Positions 15,676-24,567 of a stretch of 64,000 nt of DNA are shown here, one piece after another. The stretch covers positions 310,001-374,000 of the forward strand of contig NZ_JBHSNF010000003.1 of the NCBI RefSeq assembly GCF_042657065.1. The letters run 5' to 3'. The notes under the pieces were generated by a model. The model searched no databases. It was given only the letters and a program-made list of their open reading frames with translations, and was not told where the DNA came from. The DNA comes from Rhodanobacter ginsengisoli (GTDB lineage: Bacteria > Pseudomonadota > Gammaproteobacteria > Xanthomonadales > Rhodanobacteraceae). The first letter of the stretch is position 1. Every line of letters starts with the position of its first letter. The translations under genes were made by a program, and so were the position numbers.

Positions 15676-18585
15676 TCAGGCCAGCAGCAGCGGTTTGTCG
15701 GCGTGCAGCCAGGTGGCTGCCGGCTGCGGCGTGGCGAACAGGAACCCCTGGCCATAGCGGCAGCCGACCCGCATCAGCGCCTGCCGTTGCGATTCTTCCT
15801 CGATCCCTTCGGCGATCACCTTCATCCGCAACGAGTCGGCCAGCACCTGGATCGCGCGCACCAGCGCGAGTCCCTGGGTTTCCTCGTCACCGGGAGGCAG
15901 CTCCGTGATGAAGGAGCGATCGATCTTCAGCGTCTCGAACGGGTACTGGTGCAGGTAGCTGAGCGAGGAATAGCCGGTGCCGAAATCGTCCAGTGCGATG
16001 CCCACGCCATGGCTGCGCAGGTTCTGCAGCATCTGCTTGACCTGGGTCGGGTTCTCCAGCAACGCATGCTCGGTCACCTCGATCCGGATGCAGCGGGTCG
16101 GCACGGCGTACTGGTCGAACAGCGCGAGCAGCCGCTGGTCGAGGTCGGCGGAGCGGAAATGCCGGCCGGAAACGTTGATGCTGATGAAACCCTCGGTACC
16201 GATCAGGCGTACGGCCTGGGTGCAGACCTGTTCGAAGATCTGCCAGTCGATCGCCTCGGCGCAGCCGCATTCCTCCGCGATCAGCAGGAAATCATGCGGC
16301 GGCAACAGGCCGCGCTCGGGGTGATGCCAGCGCAGCAGCGCCTCGTAGCCGGTCACGCGACCATCGGCCAGTTCGACGATGGGCTGATAGTACGGCTCGA
16401 ACTCGTTGCGACTGAGCGCGTGGCGCAGGTCGCTTTCCATGTCCAGCAGCGACAGCGCCTCGCGGCGCAGCCGGTCGTCGAACATCGCCGCGCGGTGGCG
16501 GCCACCATCCTTCGCGTTGTACATCGCCGCGTCGGCGTCGCGCAGCAACTCCTCCGGTTGACGGTAATGCGGGCCGGACAACGCGATGCCGATCGACGCC
16601 GACGTGAAGATTTCCTTGGTGCCGAGCCGGAAAGGCGTCTGCAGCTCACTGATGATGCGTTCGGCGATCAGCAGGGCCTTGTCGGTGTCGACGATCCCTT
16701 CCAGCAAGACGGCGAATTCGTCACCGCCCAGGCGCGCGACCACGTCGCGGGTTTTCAGGCAGGCGCGGATGCGGCCGCCGACCTGGAACAGCAGGTCGTC
16801 ACCGACCAGGTGACCGACCGAGTCATTGATCACCTTGAAGCGATCCAGGTCGATGAACAGGACCGCGAATTGCTCACTCGGATTCGCGTGGTAGCGCTGC
16901 ATCGCCTGTTCCAGCCGCTGCAGCAGCAAGGTGCGGTTCGGCAGCCCGGTCAGCGAATCGTGCAGGGTCTCGTACTTGAGCCGGCGCTCGACGCGTTCGC
17001 GCTCGGCAATCTGCTCGCGCAGGTCGCGGTTGGCCAGCGCCAGCGCGCGGGTACGCTCGGTGACGCGCCGTTCCAGCCCGGCATTGGCCTGTTTCAGCGA
17101 CGACGCGGCCTGCTTGCGCTGCAGTGCATTGGCGATGTGGTAGCTGACGAAGGTCAGCAGTTCCTGGTCGCGCTCGTTGTAGGTGTGCTCGGGCGAATAG
17201 CTTTGCAGCGCCAGCACGCCCAGGGCCTTGCCGCCCCAGATCAGCGGCACGCCCAGCCAGCATACCGAGCGGGTACCGAAGTGGCTGATCTCGCCAAGCG
17301 CACTCAGCCGGTCGATCTCCACCGGCGTGGCCAGCAACGGCTTGGCATGGCGCAGCACGTACTCGGTCGCGCCGCGACCATGCGCGCGTGCCGGCCGCAC
17401 GCTGTCGACATCGTCCACCGAATAAGGAAAGGTCAGCTGACCGCTGTCCTCGTCGACCAGCGCAATATAGAAATTGCGCGCATACAGCAGGCCGCTGATC
17501 ACCTGATGGGTGGCGGCGTAGAATTTTTCCAGGCTCTCCGAGGTGTTGGCCAGTTCGGCAATGCGGAAGAGCGCTGCCTGCAGGCGTTCGCCGCGCTGGC
17601 GCTGCAGCACCTGCTGGCGCAATACGCGGTTGGCCTCGCGCAGTGCCGCGGTGCGGTCGGTGACCCGGCGACCCAGTTCGATGTGGGCTTCACGCCGCTC
17701 CAGCGCGGTCTGCACGTGCTGGCCCACATAGTTCAGCAGCTCCAGATCATGCTGCGAATAATGGGTGTCAGGGCGATAGCTCTGCATCACGATGCCCCCG
17801 ACCACCTGGCCGCCACGCAACAGCGGCGCGCCCAGCCAGTGTTCGCAACTGGGGCCGATCAGGGTAAAGCGGTTGCCGAGCTGCTGCTTCAGTTCCTCGA
17901 TCGAACCCATCAGCGGACGACCTTCCTGCAGAAGATTCCAGGTCAGGCTGTGCAGCATGTCCTGCATCGGCAGGTCCTGGTCCGGCGGCGGCGGATCGGT
18001 ATCGGCGATGTCGACGTAATAGGGAAAGCGGACACTGTCGGTGGCTGCGTCGTACAGCACGATGTAGAAGTTCTCGGCATACATCAGGCTGCTGACGATG
18101 GCATGCAGCGAACGCATCATCTCCGGCATGTCGTGCTCGGCGCCCGCTTCTTCGGCGATCGCATAGAGCGCGCGTTGCAGTCGCTCGGCCAGGGCCAGGC
18201 GGGAGATGGCTTCGTACAGGCGACTGGTCTCGGCCAGCTGACGCAGGCGGGTGTCGGCCAGCCGGCCCAGCCAGCCCAGGCGGTCGAGCATGACCTCGGG
18301 TGGCGGACTATCCGCCCATTCCAGGGTCAGCGTACGCATGGCCTGGGGGTCTTCGGCCAGGTCGAACTGGCGCTGTCCGGCCGCCGGTGGGGGTGTCGCA
18401 TCGTCCTTGTAGCGCCAGCGCAGCCGGCCATGGATACCGAAGTTGGCCAGCATCAACTCGCAGATTTCCATCACGCTGGCGGTGTCCGGAGCCTCGAACA
18501 ACCGTTCGACAGCCCCGTGCAGGGCCGCAAGACCCCTCGTCACCTGGGGTGGCTGGGGTGAACGGGTCGTCGGAGTGGCACTCAT
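15676..18585 (-). CDS. dual-GAF GGDEF-EAL cyclic-di-GMP signalling protein
   Basis: The 969-residue cytosolic protein has no signal peptide or membrane helix. Order: an N-terminal region (1-130), a first GAF domain (about 130-300), a helical linker, a second GAF domain (about 330-490), and a coiled coil (about 495-545). Then comes GGDEF (about 555-715; intact RLGGDEFAVL near 620) and EAL (about 725-965; intact EAL in GYEALLRW near 748, with DDFGTGYSSL and IAEGIE). Both catalytic signatures are complete, so it could both make and break c-di-GMP. No RxxD inhibitory site was located with certainty. The GAF domains presumably sense a small molecule or redox signal. It is monocistronic on this strand. 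Confidence 0.93.
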   Translation of the reverse strand: MSATPTTRSPQPPQVTRGLAALHGAVERLFEAPDTASVMEICELMLANFGIHGRLRWRYKDDATPPPAAGQRQFDLAEDPQAMRTLTLEWADSPPPEVMLDRLGWLGRLADTRLRQLAETSRLYEAISRLALAERLQRALYAIAEEAGAEHDMPEMMRSLHAIVSSLMYAENFYIVLYDAATDSVRFPYYVDIADTDPPPPDQDLPMQDMLHSLTWNLLQEGRPLMGSIEELKQQLGNRFTLIGPSCEHWLGAPLLRGGQVVGGIVMQSYRPDTHYSQHDLELLNYVGQHVQTALERREAHIELGRRVTDRTAALREANRVLRQQVLQRQRGERLQAALFRIAELANTSESLEKFYAATHQVISGLLYARNFYIALVDEDSGQLTFPYSVDDVDSVRPARAHGRGATEYVLRHAKPLLATPVEIDRLSALGEISHFGTRSVCWLGVPLIWGGKALGVLALQSYSPEHTYNERDQELLTFVSYHIANALQRKQAASSLKQANAGLERRVTERTRALALANRDLREQIAERERVERRLKYETLHDSLTGLPNRTLLLQRLEQAMQRYHANPSEQFAVLFIDLDRFKVINDSVGHLVGDDLLFQVGGRIRACLKTRDVVARLGGDEFAVLLEGIVDTDKALLIAERIISELQTPFRLGTKEIFTSASIGIALSGPHYRQPEELLRDADAAMYNAKDGGRHRAAMFDDRLRREALSLLDMESDLRHALSRNEFEPYYQPIVELADGRVTGYEALLRWHHPERGLLPPHDFLLIAEECGCAEAIDWQIFEQVCTQAVRLIGTEGFISINVSGRHFRSADLDQRLLALFDQYAVPTRCIRIEVTEHALLENPTQVKQMLQNLRSHGVGIALDDFGTGYSSLSYLHQYPFETLKIDRSFITELPPGDEETQGLALVRAIQVLADSLRMKVIAEGIEEESQRQALMRVGCRYGQGFLFATPQPAATWLHADKPLLLA

Positions 18586-18762
18586 CTGGATTGTGGTCAG
18601 TTCCGGAACGATCTGGCGGCATCGACGTCAGATCGTCTCCATTCGAGGAGTAGATTGGCCCCATCGTCCGCTGTGGCTAGGCGGGAACCTGCGTTATCCC
18701 GACGGGTCAAAGCTTGACACAAACCCGCATCATTCTGTGAGTCGGTAGGTATTTTCAGGGTG

Positions 18763-18789
18763 TTAGTAAAACGTAAAGCGGCGTATACT
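18763..18789 (+). promoter_or_regulatory. possible promoter for the exported protein at 18836
   Basis: TATACT at 18784-18789 is a 5 of 6 match to the -10 consensus, 47 bases before the start. The -35 region (TGTTAG or TTAGTA near 18761-18768) is weak. A separate TTGACA at 18714-18719 has no good partner. Confidence 0.35.
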
Positions 18790-18835
18790 GGACACCGAGT
18801 TCCCCACCACTGAACAGAGTCATTGGTCCAAGCCC

Positions 18836-19747
18836 ATGCGTCGCCTGTCCATCCTGTCGCTGATTGCCCTGTTGCCGCTTGCCGCGGCAGGACAGTCCGT
18901 GAGCGACAACAGCATGGCCGAGCACCTGCTGGCGCAGCCATCGGTGCACGCGACCGGGGACGTCAAGTCGGGTATCACGGTGCCATTGTGGCGTGGCGTC
19001 GATGGTCGTCAGCTGATGCTGAAGACAGACAGCAGCACGGGTGCCGATGCGCTGCGGTTGAACACGCCGCTGGCGCTGCAATCGGCCGGTGCGGCCAGTG
19101 TAATGACGACCGGCCTGCAATATGGCCTGGGACCCAGGCTGCAGGCGCACGCCGAGATCAGCGAGCACTCATGGGTGAACCAGAACACGCGGATTCTTGG
19201 CAGCGAAGTGGGTGCCACGTATGACGCCGGTGCCTACAGCCTTGGCCTGAGTGTGGGTTCCACCAGCACGCCCGACAACAACGCGGTATTGCCGCGGGTG
19301 CTTCCCGGTGCCGTGCCCGGCGTGGATGGCCTTTCCAGTTTCGACAGCAGCTCCCAGCTCAACGCCCGCGGCCGGCTGGTCCTGGGTAGCAGGAGCGGCA
19401 TCGACCTGGGCGCCAGCATCGGTCGCATTCACCTGCTCCCGGGCAACCTGCTGGGTACCAACGTGCTGGATCAGAAGGCCCTGAGTTTCGGCATCGATCA
19501 TGGCTCGTTGAGTGGTGTGCTGATCGGTCGAACGATGCAGCCGGAGGCGGGCATTCCGGGCGGTTTCAACGCCGACCGGCGCTGGAACAGCATCGATCTT
19601 GGCGTAACCTGGCGCCTGCCGTGGCGTGGTTCGCTGAGTGTCGGTGCACAGAATCTGTGGTCGTCCGGTACGCCGGCCAACACGCCGGTCGGTCCCGAGC
19701 CGGATCAGTCGCGCACGCCGTACGTGCAATACCACCAGGATCTCTGA
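18836..19747 (+). CDS. exported, possibly outer-membrane, protein of unknown function
   Basis: The 303-residue protein begins MRRLSILSLIALLPLAAAGQS, a clear Sec signal peptide. The mature part is rich in alternating small/polar and aromatic strands (for example TTGLQYGLGPRLQAHAEIS, GATYDAGAYSLGLSVG, RRWNSIDLGVTWRLPWRG and LSVGAQNLWSSG). It ends in a proline-rich tail, PYVQYHQDL. The pattern suggests a small beta-barrel or an outer-membrane-associated beta protein, but I do not recognise a named family. It stands alone with its own probable promoter and a strong terminator. Confidence 0.7.
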   Translation: MRRLSILSLIALLPLAAAGQSVSDNSMAEHLLAQPSVHATGDVKSGITVPLWRGVDGRQLMLKTDSSTGADALRLNTPLALQSAGAASVMTTGLQYGLGPRLQAHAEISEHSWVNQNTRILGSEVGATYDAGAYSLGLSVGSTSTPDNNAVLPRVLPGAVPGVDGLSSFDSSSQLNARGRLVLGSRSGIDLGASIGRIHLLPGNLLGTNVLDQKALSFGIDHGSLSGVLIGRTMQPEAGIPGGFNADRRWNSIDLGVTWRLPWRGSLSVGAQNLWSSGTPANTPVGPEPDQSRTPYVQYHQDL

Positions 19748-19771
19748 TCCGCGCCTTCAGTTGAGCCGTTG

Positions 19772-19795
19772 ACGCCGTCGCCTGTGCGACGGCGT
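19772..19795 (+). terminator. intrinsic terminator after the exported protein gene
   Basis: ACGCCGTCGC (19772-19781) pairs with GCGACGGCGT (19786-19795) around CTGT, followed directly by TTTCG. A 10-base-pair GC-rich stem and short T-run make a good Rho-independent terminator. Confidence 0.75.
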
Positions 19796-19835
19796 TTTCG
19801 TTCGTGGCCGAATGACTTGCTCGATCGGTCCGATA

Positions 19836-20738
19836 TCAGCCCTGCTTGCGGACACGCAGGTCGCCGCTGAAGGTCTCGATGCTGATCTTGCCGCGGCCAT
19901 CGCCGAGGCGGACATCCAGCGAGCTGCCGGGGCCGTGTTCGGGTTCCTTCGGCGTACCGAAATCGCTGCGCAGGTCACCGCTGAAACTGCTGGCGTGCAG
20001 TCTGCCGGAAGTGTCTGCTGGCAATTGCAACTGCACGTCGCCGCTCATGCTGTCGATGCTGAGGTTGCCGTCGGCGGCCAGGCCGCCGGACAGTTGCACG
20101 TCACCGGATACCGTACTGAGGGTGAGCTTGCGCCACGGCCCACCGGCCACCTGAATACGGCCGGAGATGGTCTGCAGCTTCACCTCGCTGCCCAGTGCGG
20201 GCGCCAGGATTTCGCCGCTGACGGTCTGCAGTTCGGCCCGTTCGGCATGTCCGGCCAGCTCGATGCCGCCGCTGACGCTGTCCACTTTCAGCGAAGGCGT
20301 CCGTGCATTGATGCGTGCCTTGCCGCTGACCGTATTGACCTGGATGTCGCCGCCGTCGAGGCCGTCGATGACCAGCGGGGCGCTGACCACCTCGACGTCC
20401 AGCGACGCGGCCCTGGGGACGTGCAGCTCGAGCGTGGTCGGTGCCATCCGGGTGCGGCCACCCCAGCTGAGCCAGCCGGAGCCGCCCTGCGGCTCGACCT
20501 TGATGGTCAGGTCGCCGTCGCTGCCGGTGATCGACAGCGGCTTGGCACCCTCGCCGAGCTGGCCACCGACCTGCACCTCGTTGCGATCCCAGGCGGTCAC
20601 GTTCACCGAGCCGGCGATGTTGCTGATGGTGACGTGCGCGGTCGGGCTGGCGTCATGGCTCAGCCGGATCGGGGTGTCGGCCAGGGCCTGGCCGATGCAC
20701 AGGCTCAGCAGCAGCGGAAGATAGCGGATGGTTTTCAT
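19836..20738 (-). CDS. exported DUF4097-type beta-strand repeat protein
   Basis: The 300-residue protein begins MKTIRYLPLLLSLCIGQALA, a signal peptide. It then has repeated strands of the kind GDV.L.t.SG.i, e.g. VNTVSGKARINA, VDSVSGGIELAG, LQTVSGEILAPA, LQTISGRIQVAG, LSTVSGDVQLSG, IDSMSGDVQLQL and IETFSGDLRV. These form the right-handed beta-solenoid seen in DUF4097/adhesin-like proteins, probably periplasmic. ATG 20738 is chosen because GGGA lies 7 bases upstream. It is the third gene of the sigma/anti-sigma operon, 17 bases from the preceding gene, and may be its target or a sensory component. Confidence 0.82.
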   Translation of the reverse strand: MKTIRYLPLLLSLCIGQALADTPIRLSHDASPTAHVTISNIAGSVNVTAWDRNEVQVGGQLGEGAKPLSITGSDGDLTIKVEPQGGSGWLSWGGRTRMAPTTLELHVPRAASLDVEVVSAPLVIDGLDGGDIQVNTVSGKARINARTPSLKVDSVSGGIELAGHAERAELQTVSGEILAPALGSEVKLQTISGRIQVAGGPWRKLTLSTVSGDVQLSGGLAADGNLSIDSMSGDVQLQLPADTSGRLHASSFSGDLRSDFGTPKEPEHGPGSSLDVRLGDGRGKISIETFSGDLRVRKQG

Positions 20739-20755
20739 GGTCATTCCCGAGAGTT

Positions 20756-21196
20756 TCAGCCGGCCTGGTGGCTGGCCAGTCGACGCAATTGCGTCTGTTG
20801 CAGTTCGGTGCGTGTGAGCAGGCGCTGCAGCGCCGCCGAGTCGGGCGCCTGCTGAATCGCCAGCTGCAACTCCATGCGGGCGGCATCCAGCTCGATCGCG
20901 GCGCCGGCCAGGCGGGGGTCGGCCGGTTTCCAGCCGGTGCGGGCGGCGCTGGCGACCGTCGGGGTCGTCGGCGGCTGGAGCAGGTGCCAGCCCAGACCGG
21001 CAGCCAGCACGACGGAGGCCGCGAGTCCGACACCCAGCAGCCAGCGTCGACGCCGGGGCAGGACCCGGGGGGCAGGCGGCGCATCAACGCGTTCCGCCTC
21101 GTCCAGCGAAGCCTCGATCGAGGCCCACAGGTCGCGCCCGGGCGCGAGTGGCTGGCGCAGTTCGCGCAACTGGCGACGCCATTCGAACTCGTTCAT
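20756..21196 (-). CDS. probable anti-sigma factor, single-pass membrane protein
   Basis: The 146-residue protein has an N-terminal cytosolic part (about 1-50, including FEWRRQLRELRQPLAPGRDLWASIEA), one membrane helix (about 52-72, WLLGVGLAASVVLAAGLGWHLL) and a periplasmic helical tail. Its start overlaps the stop of the ECF sigma factor gene (21193-21196), the usual sigma/anti-sigma arrangement. There is no zinc-finger H-x3-C-x2-C motif. The role rests on context and topology, not on a recognised domain. Confidence 0.65.
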   Translation of the reverse strand: MNEFEWRRQLRELRQPLAPGRDLWASIEASLDEAERVDAPPAPRVLPRRRRWLLGVGLAASVVLAAGLGWHLLQPPTTPTVASAARTGWKPADPRLAGAAIELDAARMELQLAIQQAPDSAALQRLLTRTELQQTQLRRLASHQAG

Positions 21197-21771
21197 GACT
21201 TCTCTCCCAATAGTTTGCGCAGCAGGCCGCGGGCGCGGTGCAATTGCGCTTTCGAGGTGCCGACCGCCATGCCCAGCTCACTGCCGATCTCGTCGTGCCG
21301 CCAGCCTTCGATATCGTGCAGCACCAGTACCGCACGGGCGCGTGGAGGCAGCTTGCCGATGGCGCGTTCCAGTTCATCGCGTTCGGCCGCGCAGAACGGT
21401 GTCTCGCCGGCGTCCAGCAGGTGCTCGTCATCGAGCATGCTGACCGGATCGGCGCCACGTGCCCGGATGTCCATCAGGGCCACGTTCACCGCCAACCGGT
21501 ACAACCAGGTACCGAAGGCGCTTTCATGGCGAAAGCCCGGCAGCTTCTGCCAGGCGCGGATGAACGCGTCCTGGGTGAGATCCTCGGCGCGGGCGTGGTC
21601 GTAGCCGGCGAGCCGGTAAACCGCGCCATGCACACGACCCGCATGCAACCGATACAGGCGCTGGAAGGCATGGCGATCGCCGGCAGCCGCGGCGCGCACG
21701 TCATCGGTGTCGTTGGCTCCCGTTGAGGCAGGCGACATGGAGCGTCCAATGGCAGGGCAGGCGGCGTTCAT
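21193..21771 (-). CDS. ECF-type RNA polymerase sigma factor
   Basis: The 192-residue protein carries the ECF domains. Region 2 includes FQRLYRLHAGRVHGAVYRLAGYDHARAEDLTQDAFIRAWQKLPGFRHESAFGTWLYRLAVNVALMD with the DLTQDAF and WLYRLAVN hallmarks. Region 4 includes LPPRARAVLVLHDIEGWRHDEIGSELGMAVGTSKAQLHRAR. The start could be ATG 21771 or ATG 21738 (181 residues); neither has a strong ribosome binding site. It is the first gene of a three-gene operon with an anti-sigma factor and a DUF4097 protein, and would probably autoregulate it. Confidence 0.92.
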   Translation of the reverse strand: MNAACPAIGRSMSPASTGANDTDDVRAAAAGDRHAFQRLYRLHAGRVHGAVYRLAGYDHARAEDLTQDAFIRAWQKLPGFRHESAFGTWLYRLAVNVALMDIRARGADPVSMLDDEHLLDAGETPFCAAERDELERAIGKLPPRARAVLVLHDIEGWRHDEIGSELGMAVGTSKAQLHRARGLLRKLLGEKS

Positions 21772-21853
21772 CTTGCCAGCTTGGATGCATCGTCAGGCGA
21801 AAGGGTTTGAACGAAGAGGGCGTGAGAGCCCGGTAACGCGGGCCTGACGGGGC

Positions 21854-21887
21854 GGTCGCGGGCAGCCGTGCAAGCCTGCCCGCGACC
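21854..21887 (-). terminator. GC-rich hairpin downstream of pckG
   Basis: A perfect 12-base-pair stem pairs 21854-21865 with 21876-21887 around a 10-base loop, just past the pckG stop. No T-run follows on the minus strand, so it may be a weak or Rho-assisted terminator. Confidence 0.45.
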
Positions 21888-21895
21888 GGGTTCGC

Positions 21896-23710
21896 TCAGG
21901 ACGCGACGGCTGCGCGCCGGGGCTGGCCGGAGGCTTCGTTCAGGGCGCGGGCCACGCGCTGCTGTTCCTGACGCAGGCGCGGCGGCAGCCGCGTGCCGAA
22001 GGTCTCGAGATACTCGCCGATGGCGGCAAGTTCCTCCTGCCAGCGGTCAAGATCCACCGCGAGCAGGGCGTCGAGTTGTTCCTGGCCGAGCCGGACTCCG
22101 TCCAGGTTCAGCTCGCCCGGCCCGGTGCCGGCGTGCGCAGGCAGGATGCCGATCGGCGTCTCGGTGCCGGCGACGCGCCCCTCGACCCGGGCGATCATCC
22201 ATTCCAGCACGCGCAGGTTGTCGCCGAAGCCCGGCCACAGGAACTTGCCGTCGGCACCCTTGCGGAACCAGTTGACGTGGAACACCTTCGGCAAGCTGGC
22301 ACCGGGCTGGTCGAACGACAGCCAGTGCGCGAAATAGTCGCCGTAGTGGTAGCCGCAGAACGGCTTCATCGCCATCGGGTCCCGGCGCAGCACGCCGACG
22401 GCTCCGGTGGCGGCGGCGGTGGTTTCCGAACCCATCGCGGCACCCATCAGCACACCGTGGCTCCAGTCACGGGCCTCCATCACCAGCGGCAGCAGGGACG
22501 GTCGCCGTCCACCGAACACGATCGCGCTGATCGGCACGCCCTGCGGTGCCTCGGCCTGATCCGACCAGGTCGGGCACTGCCGCGCACTGACCGTGAAGCG
22601 CGAATTCGGGTGCGCAGCCGGTCCGTTGGCCGGGTCATACGCACGACCCTGCCAGTCGGTGACCGGGGTGCCTGGCAGGCCTTCCCACCACGGCTGGTTG
22701 TCGGCGGTGACGGCGACATTGGTGAAGATGGTGTCGCGCGAAATGCTCTTCAGCGCGTTCGGATTGGTCGACTCGCTGGTGCCCGGCGCCACGCCGAAGA
22801 AGCCGGCCTCCGGGTTGATCGCGTAAAGGCGTCCGTCCGCGCCGGGGCGCATCCAGCAGATGTCGTCGCCCACCGTCCACACCTTCCAGCCGTCCTGCCG
22901 GTAGCCCTCGGGCGGAATCAGCATCGCGAGGTTGGTCTTGCCGCAGGCGGACGGGAACGCGGCGGCAATGTAGTGCGTGTCGCCCTGCGGGTTCGAGATG
23001 CCGACGATCAGCATGTGCTCGGCCAGCCAGCCTTCGCTGCGCGCCTGATGGCTGGCGATGCGCAGGGCATGGCATTTCTTGCCCAGCAGCGCATTGCCGC
23101 CGTAGCCGGAGCCGTACGACTTGATCGTGAGCTCCTCGGGAAAATGCATGATGAAGCGGCGCTCGGGGTCGAGCTCGCCGGTCGAATGCAGCCCTTTCAC
23201 GAACGCGCCGTCCGGGAGCAGGCCCTCGCGCTCGATCCGCGCCTGCGCAGCCGCGCCCATGCGGGTCATGATCCGCATGTTGGCGACCACGTACGGACTG
23301 TCCGTGATCTCCACGCCGCAGCGGGCCAGCGGCGAATCGATCGGCCCCATGCAGTACGGGACCACGTACATGGTGCGACCTTCCATGCAGCCGTCGAACA
23401 GGGCATCGATCTTCGCGTGCGCTTCGGCCGGATCCATCCAGTGGTTGTTGGGGCCGGCGTCCTCCTGGCGTGGAGGGCAGACGAAGGTCAGGTGCTCGAC
23501 ACGGGCAACGTCGGAAGGATCGGAGCGGTGCAGATAGCAGCCCGGGTGAGTCTGCTGGTTCAGCTCGATCAGGGTACCGGCCTGCAGCATCTGCTGCAGC
23601 AGCGCCTGGTATTCGGCATCCGAGCCATCGCACCAGTGAACTTCTGCGGGGCGGGTCAGGGCGGCCACCTCGTTTACCCAGTGCGTGAGCGCTTCCAGCT
23701 TGCTGGCCAT
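21896..23710 (-). CDS. pckG: phosphoenolpyruvate carboxykinase (GTP)
   Basis: The 604-residue enzyme interconverts oxaloacetate and phosphoenolpyruvate with GTP/GDP, the entry step of gluconeogenesis. The GTP-type family is recognised by PSACGKTNLAML (kinase P-loop with the reactive cysteine), the metal/oxaloacetate-binding stretch FPEELTIKSYGSGYGGNALLGKKC, the ARQCP segment, and the FCGYHYGDYFAHWL and HVNWFRKG segments. Length is typical (about 600). The gene is monocistronic. The start at ATG 23710 gives the usual N-terminus. Confidence 0.96.
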   Translation of the reverse strand: MASKLEALTHWVNEVAALTRPAEVHWCDGSDAEYQALLQQMLQAGTLIELNQQTHPGCYLHRSDPSDVARVEHLTFVCPPRQEDAGPNNHWMDPAEAHAKIDALFDGCMEGRTMYVVPYCMGPIDSPLARCGVEITDSPYVVANMRIMTRMGAAAQARIEREGLLPDGAFVKGLHSTGELDPERRFIMHFPEELTIKSYGSGYGGNALLGKKCHALRIASHQARSEGWLAEHMLIVGISNPQGDTHYIAAAFPSACGKTNLAMLIPPEGYRQDGWKVWTVGDDICWMRPGADGRLYAINPEAGFFGVAPGTSESTNPNALKSISRDTIFTNVAVTADNQPWWEGLPGTPVTDWQGRAYDPANGPAAHPNSRFTVSARQCPTWSDQAEAPQGVPISAIVFGGRRPSLLPLVMEARDWSHGVLMGAAMGSETTAAATGAVGVLRRDPMAMKPFCGYHYGDYFAHWLSFDQPGASLPKVFHVNWFRKGADGKFLWPGFGDNLRVLEWMIARVEGRVAGTETPIGILPAHAGTGPGELNLDGVRLGQEQLDALLAVDLDRWQEELAAIGEYLETFGTRLPPRLRQEQQRVARALNEASGQPRRAAVAS

Positions 23711-23793
23711 CGTGTTCCTCTAAGGTCTTGTTGAAAAATGGAAGCGAAACGGTAGTTTGCGTGCACTGGTATTGCAAGGCACGACGCAACAAA

Positions 23794-23815
23794 AACGGCG
23801 CCATGTGGCGCCGTT
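23794..23815 (-). terminator. intrinsic terminator of the tetR-type gene
   Basis: AACGGCGCC (23794-23802) and GGCGCCGTT (23807-23815) form a 9-base-pair stem with a 4-base loop. On the minus strand it is followed by a TTTTTGTT run, a strong Rho-independent terminator for the gene ending at 23842. Confidence 0.85.
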
Positions 23816-23841
23816 CGGGGCTTGCGGCTGTTCTGTCCGGG

Positions 23842-24420
23842 TCAGGCCGGAATCAGCGTCGCGATCATGTGCTCCACGTAGGCCTCGAATTCCTCGTGGT
23901 TGATCCGTGGCAGCCCGAGCGTGAAGTTCAGCTGCAGGAAACCGACATAGGCGGCGTAGGTCAAGCGCGCCCGGTTCAATGCCTGCGGCGGTGGCAGGCC
24001 GGCCTCGCGGTAGGCAGTGGTCAGGAATTCCATGCGCCGCTGCGACACGCGGGCCATCACCGGCACCACCTGCGGATGATCCAGCGCCTTCAGCAAGGCG
24101 GCGTACACCCGATGCGGCTGCAACTCGTGCGCGACCCGGCGGAACAGTTCCGGCAGGCGCTTGCGCGGATCGGCAATCAGTTCGATCTCGCTGATGATCT
24201 CGCGCTCGCCGTACTGCTCCCAGCGCTCCAGTGCCGCATTGAGCAGGGCTTCGCGGGTACGGAAATGCCAGTAGAAACTCCCCTTGGTCACGCCCAGCTG
24301 GCGTGCCAGTGCCTCCACGGCCAGGGCACCGACGCCCTGTTCGGCGATCAGATGCAGGGCGGCGAGTTCCCAGTCCTCGGCGGACAGGCGCGTACGTTCT
24401 GGCTTGCTGCTGACATTCAT
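23842..24420 (-). CDS. TetR family transcriptional regulator
   Basis: The 192-residue protein has an N-terminal TetR helix-turn-helix (about 15-60: LAALHLIAEQGVGALAVEALARQLGVTKGSFYWHFRTREALLNAAL) and an all-helical ligand-binding half. It is divergent from a hydrolase-fadE operon. Two inverted repeats sharing the GTATGG/CCATAC half-sites lie in the intergenic region, at 24423-24441 next to its own start and at 24550-24567 at the hydrolase start. This suggests it represses both directions. Linkage to fadE suggests an acyl-CoA or fatty-acid ligand, by inference only. Confidence 0.92.
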   Translation of the reverse strand: MNVSSKPERTRLSAEDWELAALHLIAEQGVGALAVEALARQLGVTKGSFYWHFRTREALLNAALERWEQYGEREIISEIELIADPRKRLPELFRRVAHELQPHRVYAALLKALDHPQVVPVMARVSQRRMEFLTTAYREAGLPPPQALNRARLTYAAYVGFLQLNFTLGLPRINHEEFEAYVEHMIATLIPA

Positions 24421-24422
24421 GT

Positions 24423-24441
24423 GCGTATGGTAGCCATACGC
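24423..24441. promoter_or_regulatory. 19-bp palindrome, candidate TetR-regulator operator 1
   Basis: GCGTATGG (24423-24430) and CCATACGC (24434-24441) are perfect inverted arms around TAG, located 2 bases upstream of the regulator's ATG. Binding here would block its own expression. Confidence 0.6.
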
Positions 24442-24549
24442 CGCGCATTTGTAATGGTGCCCGGCAGCGAACCCATCGAAAAGCCCGGGCGACGCCAGCC
24501 TTTCGCCGGGATGGCCGCCGGAGAGGTTGACGGCCTGTATCGAGGCAAT

Positions 24550-24567
24550 CCATACTCATCCGTATGG
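24550..24567. promoter_or_regulatory. inverted repeat, candidate TetR-regulator operator 2
   Basis: CCATAC (24550-24555) and GTATGG (24562-24567) flank six bases and overlap the hydrolase start codon at 24564. The half-sites are the same as in operator 1 but in outward order with wider spacing. It may be a second operator or only a partial one. Confidence 0.4.

Noticed and set aside
15601..18561. Long open frame on the plus strand opposite the GAF/GGDEF/EAL gene
   Set aside because: It is a mirror of a well-recognised gene in GC-rich DNA, with a composition rich in H, R, Q, V and D and no domain.
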